Source: an uncultured Anaerolineae bacterium (lineage in GTDB: Bacteria > Chloroflexota > Anaerolineae > Anaerolineales > Villigracilaceae). Taken from it: a stretch of DNA of 6,333 nt. A program made the position numbers and the translations under genes. Where the stretch lies: assembly GCA_903854805.1 (NCBI GenBank), contig CAINXK010000502.1, positions 1-6,333 on the forward strand, read 5' to 3'. The notes beneath the pieces were generated by a model. It was given only the letters and a program-made list of their open reading frames with translations, searched no databases and was not told the DNA's origin. Positions 1-6,190 of the stretch are shown one piece after another. Position 1 is the first letter of the stretch; the number at the start of each line of letters is the position of its first letter.

Positions 1-69
1 TTCGGTCTACTGATCGCCGCCGCAATTCTTGGCGCAGTTCTCGTGGATGAAAAAACCCGTCAAACCTGA
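1..69 (+). CDS. C-terminal end of an unidentified membrane protein (5' end outside window)
   Basis: Frame 1 is open from the window edge to a TGA at 67-69. It encodes a hydrophobic stretch (GLLIAAAILGAVLV) followed by a charged tail (DEKTRQT), which looks like one membrane helix with a short exposed end. Only 22 residues are visible, so the protein cannot be named. The same frame continues after the stop into the slipin relic. Slipins begin with one membrane helix, so this may be the remains of the slipin's own N-terminal helix, with the TGA as one of its lesions, rather than a separate intact gene. Both readings are open. Confidence 0.35.
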   Translation, partial: FGLLIAAAILGAVLVDEKTRQT

Positions 70-741
70 CATTGGGCAGCACCCGGTCTATTTTGGATCA
101 TACCTTTGTTCGATGCCATAAACACCCTGGTTGATCAGCGCGTGATGGTCACCCCTTTTGCAGGTAAAAAATCGCTGACCTGGGATGCAGCTCTTATAAA
201 CATGGATACCGTCCTTTTTTGGGATATATCGGATGCAGAGAAAGTCGTCCTGGAAGTTGAAGGTTATCGCACAGTGCAATTGTCTGGGCGGCCCAGACCG
301 CACGATGCGATAGCATTGGGCGTATGATGATCGCAGACATTATTGCAGACTATAGATCTAATGACGGAAAGCTGCATCGCAGAATAGACAAACGCACCCT
401 GCCCCAGATGTCACCGTTCAATCCGTCGAAATTCGCGCTCTTGCCATACCCCAGGATCTAAAAGATGGCAGGTCTCGCCAGGCCTGTGTCAACCCGAGCG
501 AACCAGAAGAACAGGCGCAGCCTGCTTTGCAAAAGCATCCGAGTCTTTTATCTCAAAACCAACAACTTTTCACCTGCGTACTGTGAACATTCGCATTGAA
601 GATTTAAAAAAAGGCGCCTTTTTGATTATGATTGGCGCTGCCCTTGACACCCTGACTTTGGGTCGGCTGAACAGCAAATCACACTGGCCCAAAACAACGC
701 AAAACCAACAAATAAAAATGACCCTTCAAGTTCTCAACTAA
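70..741 (+). pseudogene. Decayed slipin/stomatin-family (SPFH/band 7) gene
   Basis: Slipins are membrane-anchored scaffold proteins with an SPFH domain and are often partners of NfeD proteins. No single frame is open here, but pieces from three frames join in the family's order. Frame 1 at about 79-270 gives APGLFWIIPLFDAINTLVD, then TPFAGKKSLTWDAALINMD and DAEKVVLEVEGYR. Frame 3 at about 282-406 gives WAAQTA, IGRMMIADIIADYRS and HRRIDKRT. Frame 2 at about 407-520 gives DVTVQSVEIRALAIPQDL and SRQA. Frame 1 again at about 526-741 gives FAKASESFISKPTTFHLRTV, LKKGAFLIMIGAALDTLTL and a stop at 739-741. This requires at least three frameshifts, near 270-282, 402-407 and 520-535. Some of the helical segment after SRQA seems missing. 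The N-terminal helix and the region before GPGL are absent or scrambled. The order and content match slipins closely, so the identity is fairly secure. A functional product is very unlikely. Confidence 0.85.
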
Positions 742-780
742 ATGGCGACCGCATCGTAACCTGAAACAAAACATTGCTTA

Positions 781-796
781 CGTTTCACGTGAAACA
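781..796. promoter_or_regulatory. parS: parS-like ParB-binding palindrome, copy 1
   Basis: The sequence CGTTTCACGTGAAACA differs from the bacterial parS consensus TGTTTCACGTGAAACA only at the first base. The inner 14 bases (782-795) form a perfect palindrome. ParB (Spo0J) binds parS and spreads along DNA to organise the replication origin for segregation with ParA and SMC. The site ends 15 bases before the ATG of the SdpI-family gene and 4 bases before its ribosome binding site, so bound ParB could also affect that gene's expression. That effect is an inference. Confidence 0.88.
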
Positions 797-800
797 TAAA

Positions 801-804
801 AGGA
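801..804 (+). promoter_or_regulatory. Ribosome binding site of the SdpI-family gene
   Basis: AGGA lies 7 bases before the ATG at 812, with an A-rich spacer. It supports that ATG as the start. No clear promoter is visible between the slipin relic and the gene. A TTGCTT at 774-779 has only a poor -10 partner. Confidence 0.65.
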
Positions 805-811
805 AAAAATA

Positions 812-1459
812 ATGTCGACAAAAACAACACTCTCCATTTCAATCATACTGGTCCTGGTTGCGAGCCTGGCGGGAATACTACTATGGAATCAGCTACCAGA
901 CTCAATGGCATCCCACTGGAACGTGAATGACCAGGTAAATGGATACATGCCCAGATTTTGGGGCGTATTCCTGATGCCTCTAATCGCCACGGGCATGCTA
1001 CTCCTATTCCTGGTGATACCATCGATGGACCCTCTAAAAGCCAACATAGAGCAGTTTCGTGAATATTTCAACACTTTCATCACGCTAATAATCGCCTTCC
1101 TGGTCTACATACATTCGCTGACTCTGATCTGGAACCTGGGCTATACAGGTTTCCGCATGAGCACTGCCATGCTGCCAGCCATGGGTTTATTGTTTGTATT
1201 CATGGGTGTATTGATATCGAAAGCCAGGCGTAACTACTTCATCGGCATACGCACCCCGTGGACTCTTTCCAGTGACAGGGTTTGGAATGAGACTCACCGT
1301 CTCGGAGGAAAGCTGTACATTGCCGCCGGTATATTCGCCTTCCTGGGCGCCTTCTTTCCAGACCAGGCGATCTGGTTCATCATGTTTCCCGTGATTGGAG
1401 CATCATTAATTTCGGTGATTTACTCTTACATCCTATATCGGGGTGAACCAAAAGCATGA
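812..1459 (+). CDS. SdpI-family integral membrane protein (DUF1648 plus SdpI domain)
   Basis: This 215-residue protein has about six predicted membrane helices (roughly residues 7-26, 49-70, 88-108, 117-136, 166-182 and 186-207). Between helices 1 and 2 is the DUF1648 signature LPDSMASHWNVNDQVNGY (28-45). After helix 4 comes the SdpI/YfhL signature: NYFIGIRTPWTLSSDRVWNE (141-160), then THRLGGK. Length and order fit the family (about 200-220 residues), so the gene looks complete. In Bacillus subtilis, SdpI gives immunity to the SdpC killing peptide and holds the repressor SdpR at the membrane. Most family members in other phyla lack sdpABC partners, and none is visible here, so an immunity role is not established. 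The gene stands alone between two parS sites, with a decayed gene on each side. The family call is strong; the function is unknown. Confidence 0.93.
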   Translation: MSTKTTLSISIILVLVASLAGILLWNQLPDSMASHWNVNDQVNGYMPRFWGVFLMPLIATGMLLLFLVIPSMDPLKANIEQFREYFNTFITLIIAFLVYIHSLTLIWNLGYTGFRMSTAMLPAMGLLFVFMGVLISKARRNYFIGIRTPWTLSSDRVWNETHRLGGKLYIAAGIFAFLGAFFPDQAIWFIMFPVIGASLISVIYSYILYRGEPKA

Positions 1460-1800
1460 TTGATTAATAAAAATACTGGGTTTGAATTACAAGATAAACA
1501 GCAAGCATCTGTGCCAACCCCACAAATTGTTTCACGTGAAACACAAAAACTGCCACTGTAGTGACCCAGGTTAAAAATAGCAGGTACTTTTTGCGAACAA
1601 AATAGAGATGAAAATATTCCAACTGACGTCAAAGGTTGGCTCTTTTTGAAGAGCTAAACTGCGAAATGAAATAAAAGCTGGACGAATTTGGCTGACTGGC
1701 TGGGATGTGCAATCGATGTTGGTTTTGAAAACACCTACAATATAAACATCATTGCACCAACACTCTTCAGAGCTCGTATTTACCCACCATACAACATATT
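1460..1800. other. Gap without a convincing gene; contains parS copy 2
   Basis: This AT-rich stretch lies between the SdpI-family gene and the CPBP relic. No open frame with coding character spans it. Short pieces around 1608-1660 (NIPTDVKGWLFLK) and 1688-1730 read like protein, but I cannot match them to a family. They may be remains of another lost gene or chance. A short inverted repeat at 1639-1654 (GCTCTT, 4-base loop, AAGAGC) has no T-run after it and is not called a terminator. The one clear element is the parS site at 1528-1543. Confidence 0.5.
1528..1543. promoter_or_regulatory. parS: parS ParB-binding palindrome, copy 2 (exact consensus)
   Basis: TGTTTCACGTGAAACA matches the 16-bp parS consensus at every base and is a perfect palindrome. 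It lies 68 bases after the stop of the SdpI-family gene and 731 bases from the end of copy 1. Paired, closely spaced parS sites are typical of the region around bacterial replication origins. Together with dnaN at the right edge, they make an origin-proximal location likely. Confidence 0.93.
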
Positions 1801-2665
1801 TTGAAAAATATATTAAATCAAAAATCGTTATACTGGTTTCTCTGCCTTACATTCGTAATTCCATAGATTGTATTTGCAAATCCACTGACTTTCAAATCTG
1901 ATCAGATCAAATTGACCAAATCCATGCGAATTATTTGCACTGGTTCTGTGGGATCCCGGGCTTGCAGATATGATCACCACGCGGTTTGTTGAGAAGAAAG
2001 CTTTCAATACCCTGCGCATGAATAACCTCGGTTCCAAACGGTTTACCATCCGGACCCGGCTACTACCTCCTGTTTTGACCATCCTTACTCTGCAGCAACC
2101 AGCTAACTGCTAGGAGCGGGTAAATTAGATACCGATTTTGGCATGCTGATCAAAGCACTGGCGAAGACGTCTGCCAGAACAAAACACCGGACCTTCCTGT
2201 GCTTGGCTTTTATCCAGCTGGCATCCACTGTTTGCTTGGCACCTGTATATGAAAATCGTTTTTGCGGTGAGCGAAGAACTTGGCGGGCAAGGTTTTCTGT
2301 TGCCGCAGCTGTTCCCGCTTTGGCAGTGGCGTGTGAATCTGATCAGCGGCGCAACCTGGAGTTTCTGGCATGCGCCCACCACGCTTCTCCATGAATTGAA
2401 TTTTCTGCAGCACCCATGTCTAGGCAGACTTGTCGTGCTGGTGGGCTGCACCCTGTTCGGCATGCTGCGATCCTGGCTGTACCAGAACACCCAGCAACAC
2501 TGGCGCACGCTGCAGTTAACGCGTCCCCCGGACTGCGATCTTCTTTTTAAAACCAGGCTTTGATACAACACTTGGATGATTGACATGGGAGTGGCAGGCT
2601 GGATCCCCGTTAGCCTTTTTGTTGTGTGGTTGGCCTGGACTAGACGATTATTGCTACAATTTTGA
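1801..2665 (+). pseudogene. Decayed CPBP-family intramembrane metalloprotease gene
   Basis: CPBP (Abi/Rce1-like) proteases are polytopic membrane enzymes of about 280-300 residues; this span is 288 codons. Frame 1 from 1801 gives an N-terminal helix (SLYWFLCLTFVIP) and then TAG at 1864-1866, where a Trp codon TGG would fit. The frame at about 1928-2090 gives LFALVLWDPGLADMITTRFV and RLLPPVLTILTL. The frame at about 2108-2250 gives LLGAGKLDTDFGMLIKALAK and FIQLASTVCLAPVYENRF. The frame from about 2264 gives the catalytic block SEELGGQGFLLPQL (EE codons at 2273-2278) and GATWSFWHAP. After an internal TGA at 2561-2563, the same frame ends with a last helix (GVAGWIPVSLFVVWLAW) and TGA at 2663-2665. 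The family's EExxxR motif has lost its Arg (Gln here) and its usual Trp (Gly here). With at least three frame changes and two nonsense codons, it should be inactive. The ATG at 2249 opens a 104-codon frame, but that is only a fragment of this relic. Confidence 0.85.
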
Positions 2666-2739
2666 AGTTAGATTAAATGCTAACCGCGGATTGATGGATT
2701 ATGTGATAAAAATACAACATAGAACACAAGTTCTACATC

Positions 2740-2768
2740 TTGCCTTTTTTACACCAACCTTGTACAAT
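2740..2768 (+). promoter_or_regulatory. Sigma70-type promoter of the three-gene membrane operon
   Basis: A -35 element TTGCCT (2740-2745) and a -10 element TACAAT (2763-2768) are separated by exactly 17 bases. Transcription would be expected to start about 7 bases after the -10, at or next to the ATG at 2775. The first gene would then be read from a transcript with little or no leader. No ribosome binding site precedes that ATG, which agrees with this. Confidence 0.6.
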
Positions 2769-2774
2769 AAAAAT

Positions 2775-3014
2775 ATGGAACACCTGCTCCTGCGCGCTCT
2801 ATTTACGTTGTATCTGGTCGGAAGCTTCTCACTATCCATTGCCTACTTGCAATACCGGCGCTGCTCCTCGTTAGAATTTACTTTATGGGCTACGTTGGCT
2901 TTTATCTTGCCCGTGCTGGGGCCTTTCTTCGTAATTGCAGCCCGCCCCGGCCCAAAAAAACGCATCAAAAGACCTGGTCTAAACAACCAGGTAATTACAG
3001 CTCCGAAAGGATAA
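2775..3014 (+). CDS. Small membrane protein with two helices, PLDc_N-like
   Basis: This 79-residue protein has two predicted membrane helices (about residues 5-25 and 35-56) and a basic tail (PGPKKRIKR, 58-66). The second helix carries LAFILPVLGPFFVI followed by a basic stretch. That resembles the small two-helix domain found at the N-terminus of cardiolipin synthases and as stand-alone proteins (PLDc_N). No phospholipase domain is present, so no catalytic role is claimed. The frame is open back to 2580, but that part overlaps the CPBP relic and the promoter. The ATG at 2775 begins a natural N-terminus (MEHLLLRALF) and sits where transcription should start, so I chose it. It is the first gene of a tight operon: the next gene starts 6 bases after the stop, and its ribosome binding site lies within the last codons here. 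Confidence 0.75.
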   Translation: MEHLLLRALFTLYLVGSFSLSIAYLQYRRCSSLEFTLWATLAFILPVLGPFFVIAARPGPKKRIKRPGLNNQVITAPKG

Positions 3015-3020
3015 AAAAAT

Positions 3021-3509
3021 ATGAAACAAGACCGCTTTCTGATCGGAATCCTGATTGGGATCGTAATTCTGGTTGTGGCTGCTCTAACCGTTTTTTTTAC
3101 CAGAAAAGACAACTTAATCTATGTCACAGAAGAAACGCCCGAAGGTGTTGTTCAAAACTATGTTGTGGCTCTGCACAAACGTGACTTCGACCGGGCCTAC
3201 ACCTACCTGGCTGACCTGCCAAACAAACCGACTTCAGAGCAATTCCACACTTCCTTCATAAACCACAGCGTTGATCCCACAAATGCCGGAGTGGAGATTG
3301 GCAAGGCAGATGTGAGCGCGCAAACAGCATCTGTCAGCCTGGGACTAATTTACAGCCCGAGTGACCCTTTTTCGAGCGGCTATCGTAATGCAGAATACGC
3401 CGAACTGGTGCGCCAGAATGGCAGCTGGAAGATTAAGCAGCTTCCTTTCAACTTCTGGTCTTATGAGTGGTACCAACCGACTTCCATCCCAGCAGCTCCG
3501 GTGAAATAA
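3021..3509 (+). CDS. Membrane-anchored protein with NTF2/DUF4878-like domain
   Basis: This 162-residue protein begins with a short basic segment and one strong membrane helix (about residues 6-27). A domain exposed outside the membrane follows. Its opening, ETPEGVVQNYVVALHKRDFD (38-57) and then RAYTYLAD, has the pattern of DUF4878/NTF2-like domains (a helix ending in 'D-x-x-x-A-Y'). The later QNGSWKIKQLPF (132-143) resembles the final strand of such domains. There are no cysteines, so it is neither a lipoprotein nor disulphide-stabilised. The start is supported by AAAGGA at 3006-3011, 9 bases upstream. Its stop is 1 base before the start of the 640-residue gene, so the two are probably translated together and may act in one membrane complex. 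The specific function is unknown; the NTF2-like call rests on pattern only. Confidence 0.8.
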   Translation: MKQDRFLIGILIGIVILVVAALTVFFTRKDNLIYVTEETPEGVVQNYVVALHKRDFDRAYTYLADLPNKPTSEQFHTSFINHSVDPTNAGVEIGKADVSAQTASVSLGLIYSPSDPFSSGYRNAEYAELVRQNGSWKIKQLPFNFWSYEWYQPTSIPAAPVK

Positions 3510-3510
3510 A

Positions 3511-5433
3511 ATGAAAACTATTCGCCGACTCTATTTTTACCTGGTGGCATTGATCAGCCTTGAAGTTGTTATATGGGGCCTGATCAATCTGCTGCGCACG
3601 ATGTTCTCATCAGGACTAACTTTCCCTGGAGCAGATACTCTGGCCCAGGCGCTGGCCCTGATCTGCGTAGGTGTACCAATCTTTGCGGCCCATTGGCTCT
3701 GGGCGCAGAGGGTCTCTGAAAAGGACCCCGAGGAACATTCTGCTACACTACGCGCCTTATTCTTATACGCCGCCCTGTTGGCGACTCTCATTCCAGTCGT
3801 GCAAAACCTGCTGGCTCTGATCAACCGTACTCTGATCACGAGCGCAGGCATCGATTCCTACCGGACCTTCGTCGGCGGTACCCAAACCTGGGTAGACAAC
3901 ATCATCGCCATCTTGCTGAATCTGCTTGCCGCCGGTTATTTTTTCAACATTCAGCGCACCAATTGGGCCGCACTGACAGAGAAGGAGAACTTTGCGGATA
4001 TCCGCAGGTTGTATCGCTATATCTGGGTCTTGTACGCGCTTTTAATGACTGTCTTCGGTACTCAGCAAGATATTCGATTCCTTTTCTACCTACCCAGCGC
4101 GGTGCTTGGCGCCCAGGGGCGCGAACTCTACATCAACGGCCTGGCATTGATCTTGGTCGGTACACCCGTCTGGGTTTATTGCTGGAATCTATGTCAGAAG
4201 GCCCTGGATGAAACCACAGAACTTGGCTCGACCTTGCGCATGGCCGTACTCTATATATTGGCACTCGCGGGTGTTATGGTAGTGCTGACCACGGCAGGCA
4301 TGATAATGAATACGCTTTTACTACGCCTGCTTGGCGCAGACTTGAACTGGCGTGAGTTGGTTTCACAGATTGGCAGCCCCTTCTCTGTCGGCCTGCCCCT
4401 GGCGGTCGTTTGGGCTTATTACGGAAGCTGGCTGACCCGGGAAATTGCATCGGTCGGCGACTCAACCCGCCAATCGGCTTTGAAGCGTTTTTACTTTTAC
4501 ATACTCTCTCTCGTTGGTCTGGTGGCCACCTTCGTCGGGTTGGCGCTGCTGCTCTCGTTTATCGTCACGGTTTTAACCGGGGATGCGCTCTGGGGTGAAG
4601 TGCTCCGACCGCGTCTGACCGGCGCAATTGCCACGCTGCTTTCCGGTCTACCTCTCTGGCTCTCCGCCTGGCGTCCGATGCAAGCTGAAGCCCTGGCATC
4701 TGGGGATATGGGCGATCATGCCCGGCGCTCTATCGTTCGCCGCTCTTACCTGTACTTGGCGATCTTTGCCACAGTCATCGGTGGCATGGCCTCGGCCATT
4801 TACCTGGTCTATACCATCTTGTTTGGATTTCTGGACCACCGCAGTGATAGCTTTATTACAGATGTATTTAATGGCGTCCAACTATTGAGTCTTTTCGTGG
4901 CTTTCCTGGTCTACCACTGGAACGTCCTACGTCAGGATGGTGGGCGGGCAGCAGATGCACTGGCCTCGCGGCAGGCGCTCTTCGCCGTGTTGATCTTTGA
5001 ATCTCAGGGATCGGGCTTCGCGGCGCCACTGGTAGGCGCGATCAAACGCGCTTCAGGTGCCATTCCGGTGGCCGTTCAAACCGTTGAACAGGGTATTCCG
5101 GATGGGGTCAGCGTTGTACAAGCCGTGGTACTACCATCAAGCCTGGCTCTGAACCCCCCGGAAGCGCTCAGGTTATGGCTTAAGGATTTTCCCGGCTCCA
5201 AACTTGTTGTACCGGTAGATCTGCCCGGTTGGTACTGGCCGGGCGGCGCCCTGAAAAACGGCCCAGTGGTGACGGCCCAAATTTTGCGGCATTTGGCGGA
5301 AGGGCAGGAAGTGCGCAGTTCAAACGGCGCCCCCGCCTGGCAAACGGCCGCTTATGTTTTTGCTGCGCTCTTTGGTCTGCAGATCTTATTCCTTTTGTTC
5401 GGGCTGGGGATATCGTTGATTGCAGGAAATTGA
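3511..5433 (+). CDS. Large polytopic membrane protein, tandem DUF5671-type repeats with soluble C-terminal module
   Basis: This 640-residue protein repeats one pattern about every 75-85 residues. A unit opens with a basic/aromatic motif, such as IRRLYFYLVAL (4), TLRALFLYAAL (79), IRRLYRYIWVL (164), TLRMAVLYILA (241), LKRFYFYILSL (324) and VRRSYLYLAIF (409). Two helices follow, the second ending in a Gly/Pro/Trp pattern (VGVPIFAAHWLWAQ, VGTPVWVYCWNLCQ, SGLPLWLSAWRPMQ). This gives about twelve helices in six units. The alternating RR-x-Y and TLR-x-x-x-LY starts suggest a four-helix double unit. This layout is the one I associate with DUF5671. Residues about 486-605 form a soluble alpha/beta-looking region I do not recognise, followed by a final helix (about 612-636). 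No catalytic motif or nucleotide-binding loop is seen. It is the last gene of the operon and precedes a strong terminator. The family call is fairly confident; its role is unknown. Confidence 0.88.
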   Translation: MKTIRRLYFYLVALISLEVVIWGLINLLRTMFSSGLTFPGADTLAQALALICVGVPIFAAHWLWAQRVSEKDPEEHSATLRALFLYAALLATLIPVVQNLLALINRTLITSAGIDSYRTFVGGTQTWVDNIIAILLNLLAAGYFFNIQRTNWAALTEKENFADIRRLYRYIWVLYALLMTVFGTQQDIRFLFYLPSAVLGAQGRELYINGLALILVGTPVWVYCWNLCQKALDETTELGSTLRMAVLYILALAGVMVVLTTAGMIMNTLLLRLLGADLNWRELVSQIGSPFSVGLPLAVVWAYYGSWLTREIASVGDSTRQSALKRFYFYILSLVGLVATFVGLALLLSFIVTVLTGDALWGEVLRPRLTGAIATLLSGLPLWLSAWRPMQAEALASGDMGDHARRSIVRRSYLYLAIFATVIGGMASAIYLVYTILFGFLDHRSDSFITDVFNGVQLLSLFVAFLVYHWNVLRQDGGRAADALASRQALFAVLIFESQGSGFAAPLVGAIKRASGAIPVAVQTVEQGIPDGVSVVQAVVLPSSLALNPPEALRLWLKDFPGSKLVVPVDLPGWYWPGGALKNGPVVTAQILRHLAEGQEVRSSNGAPAWQTAAYVFAALFGLQILFLLFGLGISLIAGN

Positions 5434-5492
5434 ATAATAAAATAAATTGGTCCGTTCCGCCCAGTTTATAAAAATATATCAAAATGGAACCG

Positions 5493-5532
5493 TCAAGGTA
5501 GGGACTGATGGTGCATCCCTACCTTGATTTTC
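5493..5532 (+). terminator. Intrinsic terminator of the membrane-protein operon
   Basis: A perfect 12-bp inverted repeat, TCAAGGTAGGGA (5493-5504) and TCCCTACCTTGA (5516-5527), encloses an 11-base loop. TTTTC follows, then a T-rich stretch (TTATTTTC). It lies 60 bases after the stop of the 640-residue gene. In the minus direction the stem is followed by CGGTTCC rather than a T-run, so it should act mainly on plus-strand transcription. Confidence 0.88.
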
Positions 5533-5571
5533 GTTATTTTCTGGATAAACTTCGTACACTTTATTCCTTTT

Positions 5572-5936
5572 TCAATTCAAATATACATCATCGAAAACAC
5601 CGCGACCCGATACAATTCCTGCCGATATTTTCAAGGAACGAAACATCACACGCGACCATTCCGACCTAATTTCACCAGAAGGCGTCAACTTGAAGTAAAA
5701 AAGCACTTGCGTCCGCCGCTGAGTCGGCCGGGGTCCTTTTTCTGGATTACTGTTGCGCCATGTGCCAAAAAGCAGGCTACTTTCCCGTGAATCCGGCGGC
5801 GTTTCCTGCGTACATTTTTTCCCGCACTAATGTTGGTATCATCAACCAGATCAAACCCAAGTTTCTTGTTAAAAAAGGTGATCGCTTCGTCATAAACTCG
5901 AACAAACTGGGAAATGTACGCTAACTTTTGGGTCAT
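5572..5936 (-). pseudogene. Decayed VOC-superfamily (glyoxalase/dioxygenase-like) gene
   Basis: VOC proteins are metal-binding enzymes or resistance proteins of about 125-130 residues built from beta-alpha-beta units. On the minus strand, from ATG at 5936, the first 40 residues read as a normal family start: MTQKLAYISQFVRVYDEAIT, then FFNKKLGFDLVDDTNISAGK. The expected sequence then jumps frames. PPDSRESSLLFGTWRNSNPE comes from a second frame, SGGRKCFF from the first, DVSFLENIGRNCIGS from a third, and GVFDDVYLN then a stop at 5574-5572 from the second again. The order matches the family through its last strand, and the total (about 122 codons) is close to full length. The longest single open frame (5945-5685) is therefore only the first half read through into noise. 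Several frameshifts make it nonfunctional. It is the only gene-like element on the minus strand. Confidence 0.78.
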
Positions 5937-6190
5937 ACTTTTCAACCTTGATTTCTAATTTTGTCGTTCTGCCTCATTTTTTTATCTTTGCAGAAAGTGA
6001 TTCAATGACTGCAATTTTGCATCCTTCTGGTAATGAGCGTATTAAGCCAAATTTCATAGATTATCAGAGTGATGGAAATAATAAATGATTTTTTAAAATG
6101 CAGTACCTGCACCCAAGCATTTAATGAAGTAAAATAGATGAAAAGTCACAGGAAATTATCTTATTTTTTTTGAAAGCAGGAGCGCAAACG
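5937..6190. other. AT-rich leader region of dnaN
   Basis: This gap lies between the start of the VOC relic and dnaN, so it would have held divergent promoters when the VOC gene was alive. It is clearly richer in A and T than the genes around it, with runs such as TTTTTTTT before 6170. A loose promoter-like pair, TTGCAT (6017-6022) and TATTAA (6040-6045) with a 17-base gap, and a lone TAAAAT at 6130-6135 are possible dnaN promoter parts, but neither is strong. I looked for DnaA boxes (TTATCCACA and close variants) and found no cluster, so I do not call an origin. Confidence 0.45.
6178..6182 (+). promoter_or_regulatory. Ribosome binding site of dnaN
   Basis: AGGAG is followed by 8 bases and then the ATG at 6191. 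This is a strong, well-spaced site that fixes the dnaN start. Confidence 0.85.

Noticed and set aside
106..327. A 73-codon plus-strand open frame that could be called a small protein
   Set aside because: Its sequence continues upstream past the TTG start (APGLFWIIP at 79-105) and matches the slipin core. The last 15 or so codons are read in the wrong frame after a frameshift, so it is a fragment of the pseudogene.
644..672. TTGACA at 644-649 as a -35 element for the SdpI-family gene
   Set aside because: No -10-like hexamer lies at a proper distance. The bases are explained by the slipin relic (codons for ALDTL).
1639..1654. Short hairpin as a terminator for the SdpI-family gene
   Set aside because: The stem is only 6 bp and is followed by TAAACTGCG rather than a run of T. 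It is also 180 bases from the stop codon.
2249..2563. A 104-codon frame with EELGG and FWHAP motifs as a short working CPBP protease
   Set aside because: The N-terminal half of the domain lies upstream in other frames, the catalytic Arg is missing, and the last helix lies beyond the stop at 2561-2563. It is one piece of the relic.
2580..2774. Longer start for the 79-residue protein
   Set aside because: The extra 65 codons overlap the CPBP relic's C-terminus and the promoter, and have no membrane or domain character consistent with the rest.
5540..5550. TCTGGATAA as a DnaA box
   Set aside because: It is a single near-match with a mismatch at a conserved base and no neighbouring boxes, which is not enough to propose an origin.
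5780..5793. TTTCCCGTGAAT as a third, degenerate parS
   Set aside because: It has mismatches within the palindrome core and lies in the VOC relic, so it is more easily explained as former coding sequence.
5685..5945. An 86-codon minus-strand frame as a complete small VOC-like protein
   Set aside because: After about residue 43 it leaves the family sequence, which continues in other frames, and it is too short for a VOC domain.
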